64,000 nucleotides of DNA from Staphylococcus intermedius NCTC 11048 (GTDB lineage Bacteria > Bacillota > Bacilli > Staphylococcales > Staphylococcaceae). Each line of letters begins with the position of its first letter. Position 1 is the first letter of the stretch. Below, piece by piece: positions 8,055 through 16,715 of the stretch. A program made the translations under genes and the position numbers. A model generated the notes under the pieces. It was not told the DNA's origin, did no database searches, and worked only from the letters and a program-made list of their open reading frames with translations. Location: NCBI RefSeq assembly GCF_002902385.1, contig NZ_PPQH01000024.1:42780-106779 (forward strand), read 5' to 3'.

Positions 8055-8106
8055 AGCGAGGATATGAAGTCTATGAACGGTTTAGATTTCAATCTCGCTT
8101 TTTTTA
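8055..8106 (+). terminator. Terminator of small membrane protein gene
   Basis: AGCGAG..GAAGTCTA pairs with TTAGATTTC..CTCGCT, followed by seven T. Confidence 0.8.
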
Positions 8107-8170
8107 TTGAAATAAGGTGCACAAAGTATGAAGACACGAAACATTTCTCGTGTGTCTCATCATGAAAATT

Positions 8171-8179
8171 TGATAAAAT
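8171..8179 (+). promoter_or_regulatory. Extended -10 for lactonase gene
   Basis: TGATAAAAT (TG-n-TAAAAT), ~30 bases before the preferred ATG at 8209. Confidence 0.45.
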
Positions 8180-8208
8180 AGACCTAAGAAAATGGAGGGA
8201 TGCTTGCC

Positions 8209-9258
8209 ATGGTAAAAGGTTATATAGGCTCTTATACAAAAAAGGATGGTAAAGGAATTTATCGTTTTGAATTAGATGAACAGTCAGGACGTATTGAAAC
8301 TGTAGAAACAGGATACGAATTGAATGCGTCAACGTATCTTGTGCAACATGAAGATACATTAATCGGCATTACCAAAAATGATAAAAATGCCGGCTTAGCA
8401 ACATTTAAAATTAAACAAGATGGCAGTCTTGAAAAAACAGGTGAGTCATTGGAGTCATTTAAAGGTTCAGGCTGTTATGTCGCTGTGTCACCGGATGGGA
8501 AATATGTGTTTGAAGCGGTGTACGGTGATGGTGTTGCTCGCATATATGAATTGGATGCCGAAAACAACCGTATTAAGCGCTTAATTGAGGAAGTCATTCA
8601 CGATTATCCACACGGTCCTAATGTTGATAGACAAGAACAGTCACATGTCCATTATTTAGACGTGACACCTGAACATAAATATGTGGTAGCTGTTGACTTA
8701 GGTGCAGATTTACTCGTGACATATCATTATGGTGACCAAGGTTTAGAAGTGGCACACCGTACAGCAATGGAACCAGGTGACGGACCAAGACATATCGCGT
8801 ACCACAAAACAGGGCGTTATGCTTATGTTGTCAATGAATTATCAAACACTGTCGTTGTGATGGCATATGAGGATGGTCGTTTTTCAGAATTAGAACGTCA
8901 TTTGACGATACCTAAAGATTTTCTATTACCAACAAAGTTAGCAGCTGTAAGGCTTTCTCATGATCAACGTTACTTATATGTCAGTAACCGTGGTCACGAC
9001 AGTATTGCCATCTTTAAATTGTTAGAAGACGGTGCGAAACTTGAGTTGGTCGACATCGTTTCAAGTGGCGGATCATTCCCAAGAGATTTTAATATTACAG
9101 CAGATGATGCATATCTCGTAGCGGCACACCAAGAAGAAAATTCAGAAGTGGTTGTATTCCAACGTGACCTCGATACGGGGCAATTAACAAAAACAGATGA
9201 TCAACAAACGGCATCGGAAGGCGTATGTGTGAAGTTTTTAGACGAAACACATTTATAA
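8209..9258 (+). CDS. Lactonase-fold protein, 6-phosphogluconolactonase (YkgB/Pgl) family
   Basis: 349 residues forming a seven-bladed beta-propeller. Blade repeats are visible as VSPDGKYVFEAVYGDG, VTPEHKYVVAVDLGAD, YHKTGRYAYVVNELSNTV, LSHDQRYLYVSNRGHDS and ITADDAYLVAAHQEE. Family members hydrolyse 6-phosphogluconolactone or related lactones; whether this one does is inferred. An ATG at 8200 leaves only one base after the GGAGG, so the next in-frame ATG at 8209 (10 bases spacing) is preferred, and the staphylococcal homologues I recall begin with this MxKGYIGSYTKK segment. Monocistronic with its own terminator. Functionally it fits the gluconate genes at the window start. Confidence 0.88.
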   Translation: MVKGYIGSYTKKDGKGIYRFELDEQSGRIETVETGYELNASTYLVQHEDTLIGITKNDKNAGLATFKIKQDGSLEKTGESLESFKGSGCYVAVSPDGKYVFEAVYGDGVARIYELDAENNRIKRLIEEVIHDYPHGPNVDRQEQSHVHYLDVTPEHKYVVAVDLGADLLVTYHYGDQGLEVAHRTAMEPGDGPRHIAYHKTGRYAYVVNELSNTVVVMAYEDGRFSELERHLTIPKDFLLPTKLAAVRLSHDQRYLYVSNRGHDSIAIFKLLEDGAKLELVDIVSSGGSFPRDFNITADDAYLVAAHQEENSEVVVFQRDLDTGQLTKTDDQQTASEGVCVKFLDETHL

Positions 9259-9275
9259 TACGATAGAAAAATAAT

Positions 9276-9323
9276 GAACAGGCTCAGGAATTCTCTGTAA
9301 GTTTTCCGAGCCTGTTCTTTTTA
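9276..9323. terminator. Terminator of lactonase gene (bidirectional)
   Basis: GAACAGGCTCaGGAA pairs with TTCCGAGCCTGTTC, T-rich after; it lies between convergent genes. Confidence 0.85.
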
Positions 9324-9389
9324 GTTTTAAAGTAAAAGCAATGATTAGAAATCAAAATAACATGGGTTTGTTCTTTATATGTTATAGAT

Positions 9390-10769
9390 TTATTTCTTAA
9401 AAAGCTTTTTTACATATCCAAGTTTTCCTTTATACGGTGGGAATAATAACCCCGTTTCTAACTTTGTCGTTTTAAAAATATAGGGCTTTTGATGTGAAAA
9501 TGTTTCAAATGAATATTTGCCATGGTAACGTCCAATACCTGAAGCACCAACACCGCCAAAAGGAAGCTTCGGATTAGCTAATTGCAAAATCGTATCGTTA
9601 ATGGCAGCACTGCCAAATGATAGTTCATTCAAAACGCGTGTTGTCGTATTTTCGTCTTCACTGAATAAATAAAGTGACAATGGTTTCGGTTTTGACTGAA
9701 TAAACGAGATAGCTTCATCAAAGTTTTGATAAGTCAAAATCGGTAAAATAGGTCCGAAAATTTCTTCTTGCATGATTGGATCATTCGCATGAATATGATC
9801 AAGTATTGTTGGTGACACGTAACGCTGTACGGCATCTGTGTCGCCTCCGATAATGACGTTCGATTGATGTGCTTCTAAAAGGTGTGACAATCGATTAAAA
9901 TGACGGTCATTGACAATTCGGCCTAAATCGTCACTGTCAATCGGTTGTGGACCATAAAATTCACGAATCGTTGACGTCATTGCTTCAATAAAATCAGCTT
10001 TAACCGTTTCATCAATGAGGATATAATCTGGCGCGACACACGTTTGACCTGCATTCATAAATTTACCGAAGCAGATACGCTCACTTGCGACTTTTAAGTT
10101 AGCCGTTTTGTCAATAATTGTAGGTGACTTACCACCCAGTTCGAGTGTCACAGGAATTAATTGTTTCGCTGCGGCTTCGTAAACGATTTGGCCTACTTTT
10201 TGACTACCAGTAAAGAAGATATGATCAAAAGGAAGCTCCAATAATGATTGAATTGTTTCGGCACCACCCTGCGCAACGGTAACATATTCTGGATCAAATG
10301 TCTGTTTAATAATTTTTTCAATGACCACCGCTACATTTGGCGTCAGTTCGGAAGGTTTTACAATGGCAGTATTACCTGCAGCAATTGCGCCAATTAAAGG
10401 TTCGAAAATCAATTGAAAAGGGTAGTTAAAAGGTCCAATAATCAAAACAGTGCCTAAAGGTTCGTTGACGATAAAACTTTTGGCAGGAAAAAGAAAAAAG
10501 GGCGTGTCAACTGCTTCTGTTTTTGCCCACTTCGATAGGTTTTTACGAATGTAACGAATATTGTTTAATGTATAACCGATTTCTGTGCCATAAGCTTCGA
10601 CTTCATTTTTTCCTAAATCTTGTTTCAGTGCATCGAAAATTTCTTGTTCGTGTAAGTTGATTTGTTTAGCTAACTGTTTTAAAACTTTTTTGCGTGATTT
10701 AAGCGAACGTGTCGCATGTGATTTAAAATAACGTTGTGTTGCATCGAATTGTGTGTGAAATGGATTCAA
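9390..10769 (-). CDS. Aldehyde dehydrogenase, class-3-like
   Basis: 459 residues, shorter than the ~490 of classical ALDH and typical of the YwdH/class-3 type. Motifs: PFNYPF and KPSELTP (cofactor site), VTLELGGKSPTI with the general-base Glu, and FMNAGQTCVAPDY with the catalytic Cys; QEEIFGPILPI is the C-terminal conserved part. Oxidises an aldehyde with NAD(P)+; substrate not deducible. The C-terminal basic tail (KGKLGYVKKLFKK) may contact the membrane. Start is TTG: AAAGGAG lies nine bases upstream of TTG-AAT-CCA and there is no closer ATG. Shares the bidirectional terminator with the lactonase gene. Confidence 0.9.
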   Translation of the reverse strand: MNPFHTQFDATQRYFKSHATRSLKSRKKVLKQLAKQINLHEQEIFDALKQDLGKNEVEAYGTEIGYTLNNIRYIRKNLSKWAKTEAVDTPFFLFPAKSFIVNEPLGTVLIIGPFNYPFQLIFEPLIGAIAAGNTAIVKPSELTPNVAVVIEKIIKQTFDPEYVTVAQGGAETIQSLLELPFDHIFFTGSQKVGQIVYEAAAKQLIPVTLELGGKSPTIIDKTANLKVASERICFGKFMNAGQTCVAPDYILIDETVKADFIEAMTSTIREFYGPQPIDSDDLGRIVNDRHFNRLSHLLEAHQSNVIIGGDTDAVQRYVSPTILDHIHANDPIMQEEIFGPILPILTYQNFDEAISFIQSKPKPLSLYLFSEDENTTTRVLNELSFGSAAINDTILQLANPKLPFGGVGASGIGRYHGKYSFETFSHQKPYIFKTTKLETGLLFPPYKGKLGYVKKLFKK

Positions 10770-10996
10770 TAGGGAATGCTCCTTTCAAAAGTCGAATGTC
10801 ATTTATCATTTCTGATAGGGGAAACGCATGTCGTTGAAGCTACACATTAGCTATCGATTTGTTAATGATCATTATGTATGATTGTAACATATTCCACTGA
10901 AATACATCGGTGAGAGGTCATCATTTTCGACATGATAATAAAAGCGTTTTGAAAAGTACTTCGAATGGATGCGATGACACTGAATGACAGAGTAGA

Positions 10997-11032
10997 TAAA
11001 AAAGAATCGAGACACGTTGGACTGTGTCTCGA
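10997..11032 (-). terminator. Terminator of GNAT gene
   Basis: TCGAGACAC pairs with GTGTCTCGA; on the minus strand it is followed by TTCTTTTTT. Confidence 0.85.
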
Positions 11033-11047
11033 CTTCAAGTGAGCGCT

Positions 11048-11329
11048 TTATTCCGCTCTGTATGGTGCAAGTGAAGCATCGCGTTCGAATTGATGCGCGA
11101 CATAGCTACAAGATGGAATGATTTTCAAGTTTTCATTCTTTGCTTTTTCAATGACAGCATCAAACAATTGTTTGGCAACGCCGCCACCGCGCAAAGAAGG
11201 ACTGACATAAGTACTATACACATCAATCACATTCGTATCATAGTATGAAAATAGAATTTGGGCATCCGGTCTATTTTCTGTTTCACCGTAATAAAACTTA
11301 TGATATCCAGCTTTCACTTTTTCAGACAT
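11048..11329 (-). CDS. Short GNAT acetyltransferase, YjdJ/NATD1-like
   Basis: 93 residues, the small single-domain form of the GNAT fold. The acetyl-CoA-binding loop is SPSLRGGGVAKQLFDAV (R/QxxGxA type) and the C-terminus has the typical IIPSCSYVAHQFERD. Small GNATs of this subtype lack the N-terminal part of the fold, and their substrate is unknown. ATG follows AAAGGTG. It lies ~30 bases downstream of ppaC on the same strand, so ppaC-GNAT is probably one operon ending at the hairpin just after the GNAT stop. Confidence 0.85.
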   Translation of the reverse strand: MSEKVKAGYHKFYYGETENRPDAQILFSYYDTNVIDVYSTYVSPSLRGGGVAKQLFDAVIEKAKNENLKIIPSCSYVAHQFERDASLAPYRAE

Positions 11330-11358
11330 GCGATCACACCTTTGTTTATATTTTTATA

Positions 11359-12282
11359 TTATGATAATGCTTCAGTAATCGGTGGTACAATTTGTTTTTT
11401 ACGAGAAACAACACCTGGTAAAAATGCTGTATGATTATCTAACGTTGTATTGAACGCTTGTGCGATTTTCTCTTGTTCTGCACCAACTACGAGAATTTTT
11501 GAATCACTATTAATGATGTCTGTTACGACAAGGATAAATGTGTCGTAGCTATTTTCAGCACTTGCTTTATTCATCGCATTTTCTAGCGCTTCTTGACGTT
11601 CAAAAACTTCTTCAATATCGACACTGTTCACTTGTGCGATACGAACTGTATGATCCACCATGCTGAAAGATTTTGCATCAGTATTTAACAATTCGTCTTC
11701 AGTTTTGTTTGTTGTTGAAGCACCTGCTTTTAACATCTCTAAACCGTATGTTTCTAATTCCACATTAGCGATTTTAGCGAGTGCTTGTGCTGCATCGATA
11801 TCTTGTTGTGTACATGTTGGGGATTTGAATAATAAACTGTCTGAAATAATTGCAGAAACCATTAAACCTGCAATTTCCGGACGAATTTCATACTTGCGCT
11901 CGTTATACATTTTATACAAAATTGTAGCTGTACAGCCCACAGGTTCTGAACGGTAATAAAGTGGGCCCGCTGTTTCAAAATTTGCGATTCTGTGATGATC
12001 GATAACGTGTCGAATATTCGCTTTTTCAATGTTTTGAGCACTTTGTTGAAACTCATTATGGTCAACTAAAATGACGTCTTGTCCAGTTAAGTCATCCGTT
12101 AAAAATTCTGGAACTGCTACGTTGAAATAATCTAACGCATATTGAGTTTCAGGACCTAACTCACCAATACGAAATGCTTTAGCTTCCTTGTTTCCATGTT
12201 GTTGTTCGAAATCTGCCATTATGATTGCTGAAGAAATGGCATCAGTGTCTGGGTTTTGATGACCAAAAATATAAGTTGTCAT
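11359..12282 (-). CDS. ppaC: Manganese-dependent inorganic pyrophosphatase (family II)
   Basis: 307 residues, close to the 309 of other staphylococci. It hydrolyses pyrophosphate to phosphate in the cytosol and pulls biosynthetic reactions forward. DHH-family motifs are all present: GHQNPDTDAISSA (metal-binding H and D), LVDHNEFQQS, and IRHVIDHHRIANF, the DHH motif itself. The C-terminal DHHA2 domain ends with PGVVSRKKQIVPPI, containing the substrate-binding RKK. ATG with AAGGAG upstream. Probably transcribed together with the small GNAT gene. Confidence 0.96.
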   Translation of the reverse strand: MTTYIFGHQNPDTDAISSAIIMADFEQQHGNKEAKAFRIGELGPETQYALDYFNVAVPEFLTDDLTGQDVILVDHNEFQQSAQNIEKANIRHVIDHHRIANFETAGPLYYRSEPVGCTATILYKMYNERKYEIRPEIAGLMVSAIISDSLLFKSPTCTQQDIDAAQALAKIANVELETYGLEMLKAGASTTNKTEDELLNTDAKSFSMVDHTVRIAQVNSVDIEEVFERQEALENAMNKASAENSYDTFILVVTDIINSDSKILVVGAEQEKIAQAFNTTLDNHTAFLPGVVSRKKQIVPPITEALS

Positions 12283-12342
12283 TATTAAATCTCCTTATTC
12301 ATATTCTAATTTTCAGTTCTATTTTAGCACGGAGAGTAGTCA

Positions 12343-12894
12343 TTATTCTACCTGAGCGCCCAATGTCGTTTTAAAATGTGTCAATGCCCATTGGTGTCCA
12401 GCTTCATTAAATGTGGCCACACCTTTTTTAGGGATAATTAATTGATAATTTAAATTGTATGCACTAATCGCAGTGTGTAAAACACAAATATCTGTACACA
12501 CGCCGACGATTTCAACGGTGTCGACTTGGCGTTCACGTAACATACTATCTAACGGTGTACCGTAAAAGGAATCGTAACGGCGTTTGTCTAAAAAATAAAC
12601 ATGTGCGCTATCTTTTATCGTATCATACAATGTTTTAACCTCACCATACAATTCACGTCCTTGCGTGCCTTGAATATTGTGTGGTGGAAAACATTTTGTC
12701 TCAGGATGGTAAGGATCATCTTCAAAGTGTAAATCCATCATAAAAAAGATACTTTCTTGAGCTTCGTGGTATGCTTGAATGCGTTCAACAATGTACGGCT
12801 CGATCGCTTGACCAGCTGCGCCACAAGTCAGTTTGCCATCATCTGCAACAAAATCATACGAATAATCAACAACAACTAAAGCTTTATTTGACAT
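12343..12894 (-). CDS. pncA: Nicotinamidase, isochorismatase-family cysteine hydrolase
   Basis: 183 residues. Expected to deamidate nicotinamide to nicotinate, the first step of NAD salvage. Triad candidates are D10 (VVVDYSYDF), K104 (LDKRRYDSF) and C137 (VGVCTDICVLHTA); metal ligands fit D54 and H56 (MMDLHFEDD) and H72 (FPPHN). The open frame extends 52 codons further upstream, but AGGAGAG sits just before MSNKAL, and the extension has no homologous look and would run into the divergent gene, so the shorter start is used. pncB and nadE lie 4-6 kb away and use its product. Confidence 0.88.
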   Translation of the reverse strand: MSNKALVVVDYSYDFVADDGKLTCGAAGQAIEPYIVERIQAYHEAQESIFFMMDLHFEDDPYHPETKCFPPHNIQGTQGRELYGEVKTLYDTIKDSAHVYFLDKRRYDSFYGTPLDSMLRERQVDTVEIVGVCTDICVLHTAISAYNLNYQLIIPKKGVATFNEAGHQWALTHFKTTLGAQVE

Positions 12895-12974
12895 TTCATT
12901 CTCTCCTAAAAGTGGTATAAAGATTAAACAACAGTATAATAAGTATAACTTAATCGTGAAAGGATGGCACGTAT

Positions 12975-14081
12975 ATGAAAATAAATGTATTAGATTTTGG
13001 TGCGATTGGCCAGAATCGATTTTTGGATACTTGGGGCATACAACGTGCACTCAACCAAGCCAAAAAGGGGCCAATTACTGTCTATATTCCTAGTGGTATT
13101 TATCATATCGCCAAAGCATTAAAGATATATGAAGGAACGACACTTGTATTAGACCCTGATACTGAACTGTTAAGAACTGGAAAAGACGCATTGCTTAAAA
13201 ATGGTTCACGTTTGAAACGCTATTATGGTTACAATGGCAACAGTCACATTAAAATTCAAGGCGGCATTTGGAATATGAACGGCGTACATTACCCTTACAA
13301 TAATACAGCGATGTGTATAGGCCATGCACGAGAAATTGAAATATGTCATTTGACGATTAAAAATGTCGTCGGTGGTCATGGCATTGATGCTTGTGGACTC
13401 GACGGTTTGCACATTCATCATTGTAACTTTATTGGATTTTATGATGTGACAGGTGAGCGATGGTTTTCAGAGGCGGTACAGTTAGATTTATTTGTTGAAG
13501 GCGCATTTCCAAAATTCGGAGTCAACGATGGGACGATTACGAAAAATGCAATTATTGAACATTGTTATTTCGGTAATTCGTTTGAAGGTGAGATGCAAAG
13601 TTGGAATCGTGCGATAGGTTCACATGCGACACGTTTGAATCGTTTTTATGAAAATATTACCATTCAACACAATGTTTTTGAAGCCACGCAAGATTATGCG
13701 CTGACACCGTTAAAAGGGAAAAACATTTTCATTCAACGTAATCTATTTTTAAATTGCGCAGGGGGTATTCGCTATTTAGGTGTCCATCAAGGTAAAAATG
13801 CATTTACGTTAGAGGGAGACCATGAAGGCAAACAAGGGGGCGATGGTTTGTTTGTGATGAATAACGAGTTTGTCAATAATCAATCAAAAGATGTCTTGCA
13901 CATTCGAAGTCATCAAGATGCGCCTCATACAGATGTAAATATATTGGGGAATACATTTTGTGGTGGGCATCAAGTCGCGCAATTAACAGGTGTACATGAC
14001 ATCGCGATTTTGAATAATGAAAACCCGCCGCAATGGAATGAAAAACAAGTCACCGCGCTCATGACAGATAAAAACGTATAA
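12975..14081 (+). CDS. Cytosolic right-handed beta-helix protein (pectate-lyase superfamily fold)
   Basis: 368 residues. The N-terminus INVLDFGAIGQNRFLDTWGIQRALNQAK is the pectate-lyase-superfamily entry motif, followed by parallel beta-helix turns (HIKIQGGIWNMNGV, IEICHLTIKNVVGGHGIDACGLDGLHIHHCNF, ITIQHNVFEATQDYALTPLKGKNIFIQRNLF, VNILGNTFCGG). There is no signal peptide and no anchor, so unlike secreted lyases it should stay in the cell. The conserved DFGAxxD form is closest to glycoside hydrolase 28-like or epimerase-type proteins; no catalytic pair can be named. Divergent from pncA with an 80-base shared promoter region. Confidence 0.75.
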   Translation: MKINVLDFGAIGQNRFLDTWGIQRALNQAKKGPITVYIPSGIYHIAKALKIYEGTTLVLDPDTELLRTGKDALLKNGSRLKRYYGYNGNSHIKIQGGIWNMNGVHYPYNNTAMCIGHAREIEICHLTIKNVVGGHGIDACGLDGLHIHHCNFIGFYDVTGERWFSEAVQLDLFVEGAFPKFGVNDGTITKNAIIEHCYFGNSFEGEMQSWNRAIGSHATRLNRFYENITIQHNVFEATQDYALTPLKGKNIFIQRNLFLNCAGGIRYLGVHQGKNAFTLEGDHEGKQGGDGLFVMNNEFVNNQSKDVLHIRSHQDAPHTDVNILGNTFCGGHQVAQLTGVHDIAILNNENPPQWNEKQVTALMTDKNV

Positions 14082-14095
14082 ATGAAGTAAAGGGA

Positions 14096-14132
14096 GGGAC
14101 AAAAATAGCATTCAACATAAGTGTTTTGTCCC
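14096..14132. terminator. Hairpin between beta-helix gene and pheA
   Basis: GGGACAAAA pairs with TTTTGTCCC at a convergent junction; the T-tract is modest. Confidence 0.6.
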
Positions 14133-14150
14133 ATTCCCAACTTCAACTTT

Positions 14151-14954
14151 TTAATGAAAACGTCCTAAATTTTTAATTTTAAAATCAAGTGTTTCTAAAA
14201 TCGTTAATATTTTGTTTAAGACAATCGTATCTGGACATTCAGCTTGTACGAAAAAGCGATACATGCCTAGTTGTGTTTTGAGTGGACGTGATTCAATCCA
14301 TTTCAAATTGACTTGAAACATCGCAAAAGTGTTCAAAATGCTCGCCAGTAGTCCTGGTTTATCTTCTGTTGGTGTAATGACTAATAAACATTCAGAGCCG
14401 ATTTGATTTGTCACTTCTGAAGCATGTTTTAATACGAGAAAACGTGTCATGTTGTGTGGATAATCCTCAATGTGTGTCGCGAGTGGTTCATAGCCATACA
14501 TTTCTCCACTTCCGAGAGGGGCAATCGCGCCAGTAGTTGCATCAATTTTGTCGAGAGACGCTACAGTGCTCGACGTATAATCATAATCAAATTGATGTTC
14601 ATGAATAAACTTTTGTGTTTGACTAATTGCTGGTCCAATCGAATAAACATGCTTGATATCCGTGATAGACTGGTGTGGAAAGCCATACAATGCGAAGGCG
14701 ATATCTAAAAATATTTCTTCAATGATGACAAAATTTTGTTCGATCAGTGAGTCGGCAATGACATTAATCGTACCTTCTATAGAGTTTTCAATCGGAACGA
14801 TGGCACTTGCTGATGAATCTTTTTGTAAGGATGACATCACTTCATATAAATTAGAACATTCAACCAATTGTTCCTCTTGCTGTGTTTGAGATTGTAATTT
14901 TAAAGCGGCTAAATATGAAAATGTACCTTTAGGACCAAGATAGAAAAGTGTCAT
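14151..14954 (-). CDS. pheA: Prephenate dehydratase
   Basis: 267 residues, a monofunctional dehydratase converting prephenate to phenylpyruvate in phenylalanine synthesis. The N-terminal part has FYLGPKGTFSYLAA and the pair VPIENSIEGTINVIADSL; the TRF motif follows as NMTRFLVLK. The C-terminal ACT domain (about residues 190-267) contains TPTEDKPGLLASILNTFAMFQVNLKWIESRPLK, the ESRP phenylalanine-binding signature, so feedback inhibition by phenylalanine is expected. ATG with AAAGGAATG. nos lies 43 bases upstream on the same strand, the usual staphylococcal pair. Confidence 0.95.
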   Translation of the reverse strand: MTLFYLGPKGTFSYLAALKLQSQTQQEEQLVECSNLYEVMSSLQKDSSASAIVPIENSIEGTINVIADSLIEQNFVIIEEIFLDIAFALYGFPHQSITDIKHVYSIGPAISQTQKFIHEHQFDYDYTSSTVASLDKIDATTGAIAPLGSGEMYGYEPLATHIEDYPHNMTRFLVLKHASEVTNQIGSECLLVITPTEDKPGLLASILNTFAMFQVNLKWIESRPLKTQLGMYRFFVQAECPDTIVLNKILTILETLDFKIKNLGRFH

Positions 14955-14997
14955 GACATCATTCCTTTCACATGAATTGACTTTATTTTACATGATG

Positions 14998-16068
14998 TTA
15001 GTGAAAAGGACAGCCCGTTGATGTATTTTTCTTATAAAAAAAGTTCGGTTCACGTGTTTCATTTGAAAAACCATGATGATAATTTGTAGTTAAAGTAGGT
15101 GATAGCGGTGGTGCGAGCCATGACCATTTTCCTGTGACCGTTCGCCCTTTACGTGCTTCAGCATCCTCAAATTTTTCAAACTGCTTTGATGCTGTTAAAT
15201 GATCGACCATCGATACGCCGGCTTTTTTGAACGATTGTAAAACGGCATCGTTTATTTCGACAAGCACACGATCTTTATTAAAAGTTGCATTGCGTAAATC
15301 AGTAAAGCCTATCGCTGTCGCAAATTTTTCTAATAAATTGTAGCGATATGTATCTGTAAAGTTACGCACAGCAATCTCTGTTACCATATACCAACCATTG
15401 AAAGGTGCTGTTGGATATGTGATACCCCCAATTTTTAAGTCCATATTAGAGATGATTGGCACAGCATACCATTTGAGCCCTAATTCTGACACTTTTGGAA
15501 ACTGGTCATGATGAATCGGCACTTCCATAATCCAATCTGACGGATAATCAAAATATTTCACTTGTTGGTCAGGGAGCTGATAAATCAATGGCAATACATC
15601 AAAGTCTGTGTGTTTCCCTGTCCATCCTAAATGTTGTGCAAGTTGTGTGATAGTTTTTTCACTCGGATCACCTTTTGATTCATAGCCCGCATAGCGAATC
15701 AGTTGATTGTTCCAAATTTTCGGTCCAGCTTCATCTGATTGCGCATAAATCGTAATACAAGGTTTAATACGCCCCCCATTAGTCGCTGTTTTAATATGTG
15801 TTTCAATTGATTCGAGAAATGGCGCTTCTGTTTTAACTTCTCGAGCATCAATGACTTTCAAACTTTCCCAAAATAAACGACCGATACAGCGATTAGAATG
15901 ACGCCAAGCAACACGCGCACCGTATGTCAGTTCCTCTGTTGTATGTCGATATGTCCCTGTCGTATGAATGGCTTGTTCTATTTCTGCTAATCGCGCATCA
16001 CGTTCAGTTGTAGGTAATTCTAATTCATCATACATTTGTTTAATAAATGCTTGTGCTTCTTTGAGCAT
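14998..16068 (-). CDS. nos: Nitric oxide synthase oxygenase
   Basis: 356 residues, oxygenase domain only, as in other Gram-positive NOS. It makes NO from arginine using heme and tetrahydrofolate/biopterin with electrons from a separate flavodoxin. Heme Cys is C61 in [14 protein letters not shown]; the arginine and pterin sites are in [26 protein letters not shown] and [25 protein letters not shown] nine bases upstream (16077) lies inside the Shine-Dalgarno run GAGGTGGGG, so ATG at 16068 is the start, matching the MLxKEAQAF beginning I recall for S. aureus. An imperfect palindrome at 16122-16135 may be an operator. Confidence 0.95.
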   Translation of the reverse strand: MLKEAQAFIKQMYDELELPTTERDARLAEIEQAIHTTGTYRHTTEELTYGARVAWRHSNRCIGRLFWESLKVIDAREVKTEAPFLESIETHIKTATNGGRIKPCITIYAQSDEAGPKIWNNQLIRYAGYESKGDPSEKTITQLAQHLGWTGKHTDFDVLPLIYQLPDQQVKYFDYPSDWIMEVPIHHDQFPKVSELGLKWYAVPIISNMDLKIGGITYPTAPFNGWYMVTEIAVRNFTDTYRYNLLEKFATAIGFTDLRNATFNKDRVLVEINDAVLQSFKKAGVSMVDHLTASKQFEKFEDAEARKGRTVTGKWSWLAPPLSPTLTTNYHHGFSNETREPNFFYKKNTSTGCPFH

Positions 16069-16121
16069 ATTCCCCACCTCAACGTTATTATAATGAAATT
16101 TAAGTGAGCTTTGAAACGAAT

Positions 16122-16135
16122 ATGATAATTGTCAT
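16122..16135. promoter_or_regulatory. Palindrome upstream of nos
   Basis: ATGATAATTGTCAT, a near-perfect 14-base inverted repeat ~55 bases before the nos start. It recalls Fur/PerR-class operators but is not a clean 7-1-7 match. Confidence 0.3.
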
Positions 16136-16269
16136 AATATTGTTTGACTTTAACGATTAAAAAAGTGATAAATAAATCAATTTTAAATCTAACGGTGGAG
16201 TAAAGATCTTGTATCAGACATTGTTGTATTCAGTTATCAAATTTTTTTAGATAGGACCTGTATATAAAA

Positions 16270-16340
16270 AGATTGCCAACCATTCGAGACGCTTGAGGGA
16301 ATAGCTGAACCTGAAAATCCATCACCAATTTTGAATAGCC
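16270..16340. repeat. Half copy of dispersed palindromic repeat
   Basis: Has AGATTGCC, a GAGACGCTTGAGGG box and CCTGAAAATCCA in family order, then loses the match; the second arm is missing. Confidence 0.65.
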
Positions 16341-16450
16341 ACAGATACATAGTTGATGATTATTTTGAAAGATTAAGGCGAGACATATAAGAATGAATAG
16401 GGCATATCATAATTGATAAGGTATTCGCATAAACAAGGTGCGTTGCGAAA

Positions 16451-16592
16451 AGATTGCAGAACAGCCCGAGACTCCTGAGGCATCAAAGCGAAACTGAAAA
16501 TCCACCAACGCTTTCCTTTCTGTAACAGTTGAATCAGAGCGTTGGTTAGTTGAAGTGAGCGCCTAGGAAAGCGAGGGCGGGTTCTGCAATCT
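16451..16592. repeat. Dispersed palindromic repeat, full copy
   Basis: Ends AGATTGCAGAAC and GTTCTGCAATCT are inverted copies. Inside: GAGACTCCTGAGG, CTGAAAATCCA, stem CCAACGCT/AGCGTTGG, TTAGTTGAAG, CGCCTAGGAAAGCGAG. Confidence 0.85.
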
Positions 16593-16674
16593 GTAAGATA
16601 AGTATAAAGCATAAATTTTATTTTAGAGGCCTTAAAAACGAAATGATTAAACCCAAGAAACCTTTCCTATTGTG

Positions 16675-16683
16675 TGATATGAT
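16675..16683 (+). promoter_or_regulatory. Extended -10 for pncB-nadE
   Basis: TGATATGAT (TG-n-TATGAT) 33 bases before the pncB ATG. Confidence 0.5.
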
Positions 16684-16715
16684 AGCAATAATAAGAAAAC
16701 ATAAAGGAGTCAATC

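Larger units (their letters stand above)
16078..16715. other. 638-base divergent spacer nos / pncB with repeats
   Basis: Contains the nos upstream region, a fragment (16270-16340) and a full copy (16451-16592) of the dispersed palindromic element, and the pncB promoter. No credible ORF: the open frame at 16373-16612 on the minus strand lies across the repeat and has a low-complexity, repeat-derived sequence. Confidence 0.7.

Noticed and set aside
8018..8359. 113-codon minus-strand frame over the lactonase start
   Set aside because: Overlaps a terminator, a promoter and the start of a well-supported gene; no family resemblance.
10938..10956. Catabolite-response element upstream of the aldehyde dehydrogenase
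   Set aside because: TAAAAGCGTTTTGA misses two key bases (G2 and C13) of the cre consensus and is ~170 bases upstream.
12895..13050. 52-codon N-terminal extension of nicotinamidase
   Set aside because: No ribosome-binding site, cysteine- and tyrosine-rich random-looking sequence, and it runs into the divergent beta-helix gene.
14998..16068. NOS lacking its reductase domain as a truncated gene
   Set aside because: Gram-positive NOS are oxygenase-only; length and motifs are complete.
16373..16612. Open frame of 79 codons on the minus strand in the nos-pncB spacer
   Set aside because: It lies across the palindromic repeat, has no ribosome-binding site and encodes a low-complexity sequence generated by the repeat.
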